Positions 7,351 to 13,950 are shown, counted from the first letter of the stretch. The stretch: DNA of 17,462 nucleotides from Desulfobacteraceae bacterium (GCA_029287875.1 JARFQH010000338.1:1-17462), one strand, 5' to 3'. Program-made: numbers and translations. Notes: generated by a model not told the origin, from the sequence alone.

Positions 7351-9291
7351 ATGCATCCCAAACGTAATATCTATCTGAAAATGAAAACGCTCCAGGAGGC
7401 CCGGGACATATTGTTTCAGCGTTTCGGGTCGACCGGCGCCATGACCGGTGAAACCGTGCCGGTAACCGATTCGGTGGGACGCGTGCTGGCCGAAGCCGTC
7501 ACCGCCCGGCTGTCATCACCCAATTTCCATGCGGCCGCAATGGACGGCATCGCGGTCAAAGCGGAAAAAACCTTCGGGGCCAGCGAGACGCGACCGAAAG
7601 AGCTGATCATCGGTCAAGACGCTTTTTATCTGAACACCGGTCACGTGATGCCGCTGGAGACCGACGCGGTAATAATGATCGAAAAGCTCGACCGTCTCGA
7701 CGAGCATCGGGTTCGGATCGAAGCGCCGGCTTTTCCCTGGCAGCACGTCCGCAAAATGGGCGAGGACATTGTCGCCACCCAGCTGCTCTTTCCCCAGAAC
7801 CACCAGATAACGCCTTACTGTATCGGGGCGTTTCTTTCGGCCGGCATTTTCGAGGTGACGGTCCGCCGTAAACCCAATCTGCTGATCATCCCCACCGGTT
7901 CCGAGATCGTCGACTGGCGCCGCATCGACCCGGACCAACTGCACCCCGGGCAGGTACTCGAGAGCAACTCTTATGTTCTCGGCAAACTTACCGAAGCCTG
8001 CGGCGGCACTTATGTCAAACACGACCGGGTCCAGGACGACCTGAAAGCCATCAAAGCGGCGACCGAAAAGAGCCTCCAGAACGGCTACGACATGGTTCTG
8101 ATCATCGGCGGCTCCTCGGCCGGTTCGGAAGATTACGCCCGCCACGTGATTGGTGATCTGGGTCATGTTCATGTGCACGGGGTTACCATGATGCCCGGCA
8201 AACCGGTGATCGTCGGGGAAATTAACGCCAAACCGGTATTCGGCATACCCGGTTACCCGGTTTCGGCGATCATTGCCTTCGAGCAGTTTGTCCGTCCCCT
8301 GATCCGCCGCCGACTCGGGCTGCCCGACATGGCACCCCAGACGGCAATGGTCGAGCCGACCCGTAAAATCGCCTCCAAACTCGGCGTGGAAGAATTTATA
8401 CGCGACAAGCTCGGGGAGGTGAACGGCCGCATCGTGGCCACTCCTCTGCCGCGCGGCGCGGGCAGCATCACCTCGATCACCGAAGCCGATGGCATCATCC
8501 GGATTCCAAACCACGTCGAAGGGATCAACGACCAGCAGCCGGTTGCGGCCGAACTGCTGCGCCCGTTGTCGGCCATCCGCAACACCATCGTGATCGTCGG
8601 CAGCCACGACAACACCTTGGACGTTCTGGCCGATCAGCTTCGCGCCGGCAGCAGCGGCCTGTCGCTGTCATCGAGCCACGTTGGCAGCATGGGGGGACTG
8701 ATGGCCGTCAAGAGAGGCCTGTGCCACCTGGCCGGCTCGCATCTTCTCGACACGGCCGACGGCAGTTACAACACCGCCTACATCAAACGCTATCTGCCAG
8801 ACCTCTTTGCCGCGAAGCAGGTCCGTCTGATCAACCTGGTGTTCCGGGATCAGGGCCTGATCGTTCTGCCCGGAAACCCGAAACGGATTAGTGGAATCGA
8901 AGACCTGGCGCGCGGGGATGTGACCATGATCAACCGACAGGGCGGTTCCGGCACCCGCATCCTGCTCGACTACCGTTTGCGGGAGCTGGGCATCGACCCG
9001 GGCCGGATCAACGGCTACGGCAACGAAGAATTTACCCACATGTCGGTGGCCGTGGCCGTCTTGAGCGGCACGGCCGACGCCGGTTTAGGAATCTGCGCGG
9101 CGGCCCGGGCCCTGAAACTCGACTTCGTTCCGGTCGTCACCGAACAATACGACCTGGTGGTGCCTGATGCGTTTTTCGAGACCCGGAACTTCCAGGTCCT
9201 TCTGGAGACCATCCGCAGTGCCGCCTTCAAGAAGCGGGTTGAGGCCCTTGGCGGCTACGGCACCGCTAAGACCGGTGAAATATTGCTCTAA
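7351..9291 (+). CDS. MoeA paralogue fused to a C-terminal periplasmic-binding-protein-like domain
   Basis: A 646-aa two-domain protein. Residues ~11-405 are MoeA-like: AMDGIAV (63-69), PTGSEIV (181-187), IGGSSAGSEDY (252-262), MPGKPVIVG (281-289) and FGIPGYPVSAI (297-307). Residues ~411-640 match the PBP-like domain seen fused to MoeA or ModE-type regulators (IVIVGSHDNTLDVLADQL, GSMGGLMAVKRGLCHLAGSHLLD, INRQGGSGTRILLDY, GNEEFTHMSVAVAVLSGTADAGLG). In relatives this domain is thought to bind molybdate/tungstate or the cofactor. The protein lacks a signal peptide, so it acts in the cytoplasm. The TGDE motif of standard MoeA is TGSE here. Start ATG at 7351 has GGAAAAG nearby; an upstream extension would run through the palindromic element and was rejected. 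Sixteen bases separate it from archease. Confidence 0.9.
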   Translation: MHPKRNIYLKMKTLQEARDILFQRFGSTGAMTGETVPVTDSVGRVLAEAVTARLSSPNFHAAAMDGIAVKAEKTFGASETRPKELIIGQDAFYLNTGHVMPLETDAVIMIEKLDRLDEHRVRIEAPAFPWQHVRKMGEDIVATQLLFPQNHQITPYCIGAFLSAGIFEVTVRRKPNLLIIPTGSEIVDWRRIDPDQLHPGQVLESNSYVLGKLTEACGGTYVKHDRVQDDLKAIKAATEKSLQNGYDMVLIIGGSSAGSEDYARHVIGDLGHVHVHGVTMMPGKPVIVGEINAKPVFGIPGYPVSAIIAFEQFVRPLIRRRLGLPDMAPQTAMVEPTRKIASKLGVEEFIRDKLGEVNGRIVATPLPRGAGSITSITEADGIIRIPNHVEGINDQQPVAAELLRPLSAIRNTIVIVGSHDNTLDVLADQLRAGSSGLSLSSSHVGSMGGLMAVKRGLCHLAGSHLLDTADGSYNTAYIKRYLPDLFAAKQVRLINLVFRDQGLIVLPGNPKRISGIEDLARGDVTMINRQGGSGTRILLDYRLRELGIDPGRINGYGNEEFTHMSVAVAVLSGTADAGLGICAAARALKLDFVPVVTEQYDLVVPDAFFETRNFQVLLETIRSAAFKKRVEALGGYGTAKTGEILL

Positions 9292-9306
9292 TCAGGATCG
9301 GCACAG

Positions 9307-9720
9307 GTGAAATATCGCATCATCGATCACACCGCGGATCTCGGCCTGCACGTGTTCGGCGACGATCCGTCCGAGTTGTTTGCCACCGCCGCCCGGGCCA
9401 TGTTCGACATCATGGTCTCCCCCGATTCGGTACACGCAGAGCAATCCCTCAACCTGCAAGTTGAAGGGGCGGACTGGCCGGACCTGATGGTCAACTGGCT
9501 GCGGGAGCTGCTGTATATGTGGTCGGGAAAAGGGCTTCTGGTGCATTCGGTGGACATTCACGCCATCGGTGCCCATCGCATCACAGCCGATGTCGCCGTT
9601 GATTCCTATGACCCGTCGCGACATGCGCTCGGCAACGAGATCAAAGCCGTCACCTATCACCAGATAACGGTCAAACGCAAATTGACAGGCTGGGAGGCAA
9701 GGATCATATTTGACGTATAG
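9307..9720 (+). CDS. Archease, activator of RtcB RNA ligase
   Basis: A 137-aa protein, the usual archease length. The N-terminal IIDHTADLGLHVFG contains the conserved D-H-T-A-D residues (7-11), whose acidic side chains are metal-binding in the family. The middle VNWLRELLYMW and the C-terminal EIKAVTYHQ...WEARIIFDV are family hallmarks. Archease accelerates the RtcB guanylylation step and broadens its nucleotide use. Start GTG at 9307 has AGGA about nine bases upstream. It follows the moeA-PBP gene by 16 bp and precedes rtcB by 190 bp, so it may be read from the moeA operon, while its functional partner is downstream. Confidence 0.93.
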   Translation: MKYRIIDHTADLGLHVFGDDPSELFATAARAMFDIMVSPDSVHAEQSLNLQVEGADWPDLMVNWLRELLYMWSGKGLLVHSVDIHAIGAHRITADVAVDSYDPSRHALGNEIKAVTYHQITVKRKLTGWEARIIFDV

Positions 9721-9731
9721 AAAGTCAACTA

Positions 9732-9750
9732 CCTTCGGCTAAAGCGAAGG
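9732..9750 (+). other. Small hairpin after archease
   Basis: CCTTCG (9732-9737) pairs with CGAAGG (9745-9750) across a 7-nt loop, 12 bases after the archease stop. No T-run follows, so it is not a standard intrinsic terminator; it could protect the 3' end of the transcript. Confidence 0.4.
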
Positions 9751-9757
9751 CTTGGGA

Positions 9758-9829
9758 TTCAAGGGTGTGAGGAACCAAGTGAAAAAACCTTCCCTTGAAC
9801 CCTTGGCTCCTGGATTCCTTGAACCCTTG
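9758..9829. repeat. Imperfect inverted repeat with an internal direct repeat in the archease-rtcB gap
   Basis: Arms 9758-9779 and 9802-9823 pair as TTCAAGG/CCTTGAA (7 bp), a 5-nt internal loop, then AGGAaCCAAG/CTTGGcTCCT (9 of 10), around a ~22-nt loop. In addition CCTTGAACCCTTG occurs twice exactly (9793-9805 and 9817-9829, period 24). The remaining bases up to 9910 include a GTCTTCA/TGAAGAC hairpin (9855-9870) followed by only four T's. Confidence 0.55.
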
Positions 9830-9910
9830 TGAAAACATCAACCACTAAACTAATGTCTTCACCTGAAGACGAGGCCTTTTCTCCCATTCCCCAAGTGAGA
9901 CAATTAAGCC

Positions 9911-11344
9911 ATGCAACTCCGACAGCTCGATACTTATCGCTGGGAAATTCCGATGACCGGCTCCATGCGGGTTCCTGGAATCGTTTACGCTTCCGCCGAC
10001 ATGCTGAAGGGTTCCGATCAAAGGGAACCGCTCAAGCAGGTGGCCAATGTCGCCACCCTGCCCGGCATTCTCAAAGCGTCCCTGGCGATGCCGGACATGC
10101 ACTGGGGCTATGGATTTCCCATCGGCGGTGTGGCCGCCTTCGACTGGCAGACCGGCGTCGTTTCTCCCGGCGGTGTGGGATATGACATCAATTGCGGCGT
10201 TCGACTGGCGGCAACCGACCTGGTCGAAAAGGACGTTCGGCCCAAGCTTGAATCCTTGGTAACCGCACTCTTCCAAAATATTCCATCCGGCGTGGGCTCG
10301 CAGGGTTCCCTGAAACTCTCGGTCCCGGAAGAAAAGAAGGTGCTCCGGGACGGCAGCCGGTGGGCGCTGCGGCAGGGTCTCGGAGAGGATGGCGACCTCG
10401 AGCACACCGAAGACGGCGGCTGTCTGCCCGATGCCGATCCGGAACTGGTGAGCGCGCGCGCCCTGCAACGGGGTCAAAAGCAGCTGGGCACTCTGGGGGC
10501 CGGCAATCATTTCCTCGAAGTCGGCCTGGTCGAAGAAATCTTCGATCCCCGTGTGGCCGGGGCCTTCGGTCTGTTCCAGGGGCAGGTGACGCTCATGCTC
10601 CACTGCGGGTCGCGCGGCTTCGGCTACCAGGTCTGCGACGATTTTCTGGCTTCGATGACCAAGCACGTTCAAAAACTCGGCCTCCAGCTGCCGGACCGGC
10701 AGCTGGCCTGCGCTATGATTCAGTCGGAAATGGGCTCACGCTATCTGAGGGCCATGGCCTGCGCCGCCAACTACGCCTGGGCCAACCGGCAAATTTTGCT
10801 GCACCGATCGCGCGAGGTCTTCCAGCGCGTCTTCGGCCTGGGACCGCGTGACCTCGGCATGCGGTTGGTGTACGATGTCTGTCATAACATCGCTAAAAAA
10901 GAGGAGCACGTTATAGACGGCAAAAAACGCACCGTCTGCGTTCATCGCAAAGGCGCAACCCGCTCCTTCCCGCCCGGCCACCCCGCTCTGAATGAAGGTT
11001 ACCGTGTGGTCGGACAGCCGGTGATTATCCCCGGCGACATGGGTACGGCTTCCTATGTGCTGGTGGGAACCGAAAAGGCCCTGTCGGATACTTTCGGCTC
11101 CACCTGCCACGGGGCCGGCCGGCTGCTGAGCCGCAAGGCCGCCAAGAAGGCCAGCAAAGGTCGGTCGATACACCGTGAGTTGGAAGACAAGGGTATCCTG
11201 GTCCGCTGGACCGGTCGGGGCACGCTCGCGGAAGAGATGCCCGACGCCTACAAGGACGTTTCCGAAGTCGTGGCGGTCGTTCACGGGGCCGGCATATCAC
11301 GCAAAGTGGCCAAGTTGCGGCCGATTGCCGTGGTCAAGGGCTGA
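9911..11344 (+). CDS. rtcB: RtcB, 3'-phosphate/5'-OH RNA ligase
   Basis: A 477-aa GTP- and Mn-dependent ligase that joins RNA 2',3'-cyclic phosphate (or 3'-phosphate) ends to 5'-OH ends in tRNA splicing or RNA repair. All expected active-site elements are visible: Asp92 and Cys95 in GGVGYDINCGV, His200 in GAGNHFLE, His231 in LMLHCGSRG, His345 in VHRKGATRS, and the guanylylated His400 in STCHGAGRLLSR. It is full length with no intein. Start ATG 9911 has only a weak purine stretch upstream. The preceding gene pairing with archease supports an intact ligase module. No rtcA or rtcR is seen, so this is not the enterobacterial RtcR-controlled layout. Confidence 0.95.
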   Translation: MQLRQLDTYRWEIPMTGSMRVPGIVYASADMLKGSDQREPLKQVANVATLPGILKASLAMPDMHWGYGFPIGGVAAFDWQTGVVSPGGVGYDINCGVRLAATDLVEKDVRPKLESLVTALFQNIPSGVGSQGSLKLSVPEEKKVLRDGSRWALRQGLGEDGDLEHTEDGGCLPDADPELVSARALQRGQKQLGTLGAGNHFLEVGLVEEIFDPRVAGAFGLFQGQVTLMLHCGSRGFGYQVCDDFLASMTKHVQKLGLQLPDRQLACAMIQSEMGSRYLRAMACAANYAWANRQILLHRSREVFQRVFGLGPRDLGMRLVYDVCHNIAKKEEHVIDGKKRTVCVHRKGATRSFPPGHPALNEGYRVVGQPVIIPGDMGTASYVLVGTEKALSDTFGSTCHGAGRLLSRKAAKKASKGRSIHRELEDKGILVRWTGRGTLAEEMPDAYKDVSEVVAVVHGAGISRKVAKLRPIAVVKG

Positions 11345-11452
11345 AACAAAAAGCAGCCGTTCTCGATGACCATTTAAAATTCGATCACCCGGCGTAATTT
11401 GAAGGAATCTTAATTTCACCGTAAATTGCCGACCAAAAAAAGAGAGGGATTG

Positions 11453-12799
11453 ATGAATCCACAAATGTTCAGGGAGTACGACATCAGGGGCATCGCCGGC
11501 AAGGACATGACGGCGGCGGACGCGGCCTTGATCGGCCGTGGTGTGGGAACCTTTCTGCGCCGGCACGACGCCCGCAGTATCACTGTGGGACGCGACTGCC
11601 GCCTGACCTCCGAGGCTTATTCGCAAAAACTGATCGAGGGACTCCTGGCGACCGGCTGTGACGTGACCGACATCGGGGTGTGCCCGACGCCGGTTTTTTA
11701 TTTTTCGATCCAGCAGCTGAAAAAAGACGGCGGCGTCATGCTCACCGCCAGCCACAATCCCCCCGAGTACAACGGCTTCAAACTCTGCCTCGGGCTCGAC
11801 TCGATCCACGGCGAAGACATTAAGGCCATCCTTGCCCTCATCGAACACGAAAATTTCACAGAGGGCCGGGGGCGGCTGTCTTCGGCCGCCATGATCCCGA
11901 CCTATATCGATTATGTGGTGAACAACATCAGCCTGCCGCGCCCTTTGCGGGTCGGCGTCGATGCCGGCAACGGAACCGCCGGCGTTGTCGCGGTGCCCAT
12001 CATGAAACGGCTCGGGTGCGAGGTACACGATATGTACTGCGAAATGGACGGTCATTTCCCCAACCACGAAGCCGACCCCACCGTTGCCGAGAACATGCAG
12101 GATCTCATCGCGCTGGTTCAGAAGGAAGGTTTGGATCTCGGCATCGGTTTCGATGGCGACGGAGACCGCCTTGGAGTAGTGGATGAGAGGGGGCGCATCA
12201 TCTACGGCGACAAATTGATGATCATTTTTGCCAGGGAGATTCTTTCGCGAAAACCGGGGTCCACGTTCATCTCGGAAGTCAAATGCTCCAAGACCCTGTA
12301 CGACGATATCGAGAAGAACGGCGGCCGGGCCATCATGTGGCGCACCGGTCACTCACTGATAAAGAAGAAGATGAAAGCGGAAAAAGCCGAGCTGGCCGGC
12401 GAAATGAGCGGGCACATATTTTTCAGCGACCGCTACTTCGGGTTCGACGATGCCACCTATGCCGCCTGCCGCCTGCTGGAGATCCTCTCCTCCACCGGTC
12501 GCAAGATCTCCGAGCTGTTGGCCGATGTGCCGCCGACCTTCACCACCCCGGAAATTCGCGTCGATTGCCCGGACGAGATCAAATTCGGCCTCGTTGAAAA
12601 AGTGACCGATTATTTCCGCCAGCATTACAAGGTGATCGATATCGATGGCGTCAGGGTTCTCTTCGACGACGGCTGGGGGCTGCTGCGGGCGTCAAACACC
12701 CAGCCGGCCCTGGTGCTGCGGTTCGAAGCCATGACGGAAAACCGCTTGCGGGAAATCAGAAATCTTGTGGAAGAAACCCTGAAAAAGCTGCGGTCATGA
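11453..12799 (+). CDS. Phosphomannomutase/phosphoglucomutase
   Basis: A 448-aa alpha-D-phosphohexomutase that interconverts hexose 1- and 6-phosphates, feeding nucleotide-sugar synthesis for polysaccharide and LPS. The four loops are intact: the phosphoserine loop TASHNP (98-103, Ser100), metal loop DGDGDR (234-239), sugar-binding GEMSGH (316-321) and phosphate-binding RASNTQP (412-418). EYDIRG near the N-terminus and the GEMSGH form place it with bifunctional PMM/PGM enzymes (AlgC/ManB type) rather than GlmM. The ATG at 11453 is chosen because AGAGAGGG precedes it; the open frame extends upstream nine codons to a TTG without a ribosome-binding site. The gene is 108 bp after rtcB and probably independently expressed. 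Confidence 0.93.
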   Translation: MNPQMFREYDIRGIAGKDMTAADAALIGRGVGTFLRRHDARSITVGRDCRLTSEAYSQKLIEGLLATGCDVTDIGVCPTPVFYFSIQQLKKDGGVMLTASHNPPEYNGFKLCLGLDSIHGEDIKAILALIEHENFTEGRGRLSSAAMIPTYIDYVVNNISLPRPLRVGVDAGNGTAGVVAVPIMKRLGCEVHDMYCEMDGHFPNHEADPTVAENMQDLIALVQKEGLDLGIGFDGDGDRLGVVDERGRIIYGDKLMIIFAREILSRKPGSTFISEVKCSKTLYDDIEKNGGRAIMWRTGHSLIKKKMKAEKAELAGEMSGHIFFSDRYFGFDDATYAACRLLEILSSTGRKISELLADVPPTFTTPEIRVDCPDEIKFGLVEKVTDYFRQHYKVIDIDGVRVLFDDGWGLLRASNTQPALVLRFEAMTENRLREIRNLVEETLKKLRS

Positions 12800-12824
12800 A
12801 TTCTTTCTGCTTAAGGGTCACGGT

Positions 12825-12961
12825 AAGAAATAATTCCACAAGATTGCGCCGGATTATGGTTTGTCTACAAGGCACATACGCCTGCGCATATCGGGATACG
12901 TGTGGGTGGATGTAACGCAGTAGACGGGCCATAAGACAAGCAAGAGGTGGAATTATTTTTT
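12825..12961. repeat. 137-bp palindromic element E2
   Basis: Outer arms 12825-12839 and 12947-12961 (AATAATTCCAC/GTGGAATTATT, one mismatch in 15) and inner arms 12854-12868 and 12920-12934 (TTATGG...GTCTAC, remaining mismatches are G-U in RNA) enclose a core reading CAAGGC, 12 bp, a GCATATCGGGATACG near-palindrome, 13 bp, AACGCAGT. The core plan is shared with E1 and E3; the arms are unrelated to theirs. It sits between the mutase gene and the 3' end of the small DRR gene. Confidence 0.75.
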
Positions 12962-12977
12962 GCCGGGGCCCTAAGTC

Positions 12978-13196
12978 CTATTTCTCGAAGTTGGTTGGCA
13001 GGCGGGTAAATTTACGGCGGCGTTCTTTATCTTTTCCGACCTTGACGGCCTGGAATCCACGACGGTCGATACCTGTCCGGCGATCCTTGCCGGACCTTCT
13101 TTCCGAAATAGTGATGGGGACCAACTTCTTGCGCCTGTCGCTCCACAGTCGTCGGCCGCCATTGTCCATCATGGCAATAAAAGACAATTCATTCAT
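12978..13196 (-). CDS. Small basic protein with DRR/ERR repeats (function unknown)
   Basis: A 72-aa highly basic protein. It shows a repeated R-R-x-x-x-D-R-R pattern: RRLWSDRRKK (15-24), ERRSGKDRRTGIDRR (32-46), then DKERRRKFTRLP (56-67). Short proteins or linkers with GxDRR repeats are common in sulfate-reducing Desulfobacterota, often next to regulatory domains, but I know no assigned function. The terminal RRRKFTRLPTNF resembles the RxxxR entry motif of PilZ (cyclic di-GMP binding) domains, yet the protein stops there, so it could be a truncated PilZ protein. The ATG at 13194-13196 is the best in-frame start; its ribosome-binding site (GAGG) is rather far. A frame extension upstream would translate palindromic element E3 and was rejected. 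Confidence 0.55.
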   Translation of the reverse strand: MNELSFIAMMDNGGRRLWSDRRKKLVPITISERRSGKDRRTGIDRRGFQAVKVGKDKERRRKFTRLPTNFEK

Positions 13197-13226
13197 TATT
13201 CTGTCTGGTACCTCGATTCGTTTTAG

Positions 13227-13334
13227 GTAAGCGTTCACAGGGCACCGCATCTGCTTTGTTGTCGGGCACTTGAAGTACAAAAGTACGTCTGCGCGCCCGA
13301 CGCCTTGCATCTGCGGCACCCTGTAAACGCTTAC
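13227..13334. repeat. 108-bp palindromic element E3
   Basis: Ends GTAAGCGTTCACAGGG and CCCTGTAAACGCTTAC are complementary at 15 of 16 positions, and pairing continues inward through (C/T)CCGCA and TCGGGC segments. On the minus strand the core reads CAAGGC, 15 bp, the palindrome GTACTTTTGTAC, 17 bp, AAAGCAG. Same plan as E1 and E2. It lies 30 bp upstream of the DRR gene start and would form a strong hairpin in that gene's leader. Confidence 0.75.
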
Positions 13335-13372
13335 AATCAGGTGGTTTGAAGCGCATCGGAGGACTTTGCAAC

Positions 13373-13403
13373 GTGGAATTACTTCTTGCTTGGGCCCTTA
13401 TCC
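13373..13403 (+). repeat. Partial second copy of the E2 right arm and flank
   Basis: GTGGAATTACTTCTTGC followed by TTGGGCCCTTATCCT matches 12947-12977 (GTGGAATTATTTTTTGC, then CGGGGCCCTAAGTCCT) at about three quarters of positions, in the same orientation, with no partner left arm nearby. The two copies flank the DRR gene and E3, suggesting an old duplication or a decayed E2-type element. Confidence 0.55.
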
Positions 13404-13658
13404 TGTTGCAGGGTCGATCCGGAAACAGCCGCCCCCTCCGAAGGGCTCAAACATGGATGCGGCTGACTGAAATCGCTCCGAGCAGCTCCGAAATCCAGTG
13501 CGTTTAACGAGGACACCGGTTCACTTGGTAGGTGAATTTCCGCCCCTTGTCAATCTCTCATTCGGTGCCCGGCATGTGGCGCCGGACCAGCTGTTTGTTT
13601 TCAAAAAATTGAGGCCAGTATTTTTTTCGATCGGCCCATCGCGGAGGCAAAAAAAGAC
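13404..13658. other. Gene-free leader/intergenic stretch
   Basis: No supported gene. It contains the possible DRR promoter (13525-13553, minus), a TTCAC/GTGAA hairpin (13520-13536), and a CGAT/ATCG hairpin just upstream of the candidate sRNA promoter. A minus-strand frame (stop at 13379-13381, open up to 13553) encodes protein-like residues but lacks a start with a ribosome-binding site. Confidence 0.4.
13525..13553 (-). promoter_or_regulatory. Possible sigma-70 promoter for the DRR gene
   Basis: Minus-strand TTGACA (13548-13553), 17-bp spacer, TACCAA (13525-13530, 3 of 6). If used, the DRR mRNA would have a leader of about 320 nt containing element E3. The weak -10 keeps confidence low. Confidence 0.3.
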
Positions 13659-13688
13659 TTGACATGCCACGTTGTGGTATGTCAGTAT
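13659..13688 (+). promoter_or_regulatory. Promoter of the candidate sRNA at 13696-13774
   Basis: Perfect TTGACA (13659-13664), 18-bp spacer, and an extended -10 TGT-CAGTAT (13680-13688; -10 hexamer 13683-13688). A start is expected near 13695-13696. Confidence 0.55.
13660..13684. promoter_or_regulatory. 25-bp operator-like dyad over the sRNA promoter spacer
   Basis: TGACATGCCAC-GTT-GTGGTATGTCA: 11-bp half-sites, one mismatch, centred between the -35 and -10 hexamers. This is a classic position for a dimeric repressor or a MerR-like activator. No cognate regulator gene is in the window. Confidence 0.6.
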
Positions 13689-13695
13689 GCCATCA

Positions 13696-13774
13696 GTTGT
13701 CAGGTTGATGGACCTGGCACGACAACCTCCTTTCATTGTGGGCGGGTCATATCCCCTGTGACCCGCCTTTTTTT
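13696..13774 (+). ncRNA. Candidate small RNA, about 79 nt
   Basis: Three parts. First, a 5' hairpin: GTTGTCAGGT (13696-13705) pairs with ACCT (13712-13715) and GACAAC (13721-13726), with a 6-nt loop and a 5-nt bulge. Second, a single-stranded CTCCTTTCATTGTG (13727-13740) complementary to Shine-Dalgarno sequences of the AAAGGAG type. Third, an intrinsic terminator (13741-13774). An alternative fold pairs CCATCA (13690-13695) with TGATGG (13706-13711), making an H-type pseudoknot with GTTGTC/GACAAC if transcription starts a few bases earlier. No protein gene begins downstream on this strand, and the RNA ends inside the 3' end of a convergent small gene. I do not recognise a named family. Confidence 0.55.
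13741..13774 (+). terminator. Strong intrinsic terminator
   Basis: Perfect 9-bp stem GGCGGGTCA (13741-13749) / TGACCCGCC (13759-13767), 9-nt loop, followed at once by seven T's (13768-13774). Orientation is plus only; there is no T-run on the other side for the minus-strand gene. Confidence 0.85.
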
Positions 13775-13938
13775 ATGCTGTCGGTTTCGTTGACGGCGGG
13801 CTCGGCCGAACAGACCTTCATAATCCGGCGGGTATGTTGCTTGGCCTTCATTTTAAATCTTTCCAAAGCTAGGATGCAAACAACAATCGCCAGTACTGCG
13901 GCCGTCAGCAGCAAACCGTATAGTTCGGGACTCAACAT
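13747..13938 (-). CDS. Small single-span membrane protein (unknown function)
   Basis: A 63-aa protein. Residues ~6-26 (LYGLLLTAAVLAIVVCILALE) form one transmembrane helix, followed by a basic stretch (RFKMKAKQHTRRIMK) that predicts the C-terminus stays in the cytoplasm. The ATG at 13936-13938 has GGAAAGG about eight bases upstream, a good ribosome-binding site, which is the main support for a real gene. The last codons (S-I-K-K-G-G-S-Q-G-I) are encoded by the antisense of the sRNA terminator, so the two transcripts overlap convergently by about 28 nt. A sigma-54-like promoter lies upstream. No family is recognised. Confidence 0.55.
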   Translation of the reverse strand: MLSPELYGLLLTAAVLAIVVCILALERFKMKAKQHTRRIMKVCSAEPAVNETDSIKKGGSQGI

Positions 13939-13950
13939 TTTATTACCTTT

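Noticed and set aside
13382..13550. Minus-strand open frame with protein-like residues (EIHLPSEPVSSLNALDFGAARSDF, ending QQDKGPSKK)
   Set aside because: Tempting composition, but it is short, has a stop just upstream, no start with a ribosome-binding site, overlaps the E2-arm repeat, and has unbiased codon use; kept only as a note.
13521..13736. Minus-strand 71-codon frame beginning ATG AAA GGA GGT
   Set aside because: It is antisense to the candidate sRNA promoter and hairpin, its residues look random, and the apparent Shine-Dalgarno is inside its own codons.
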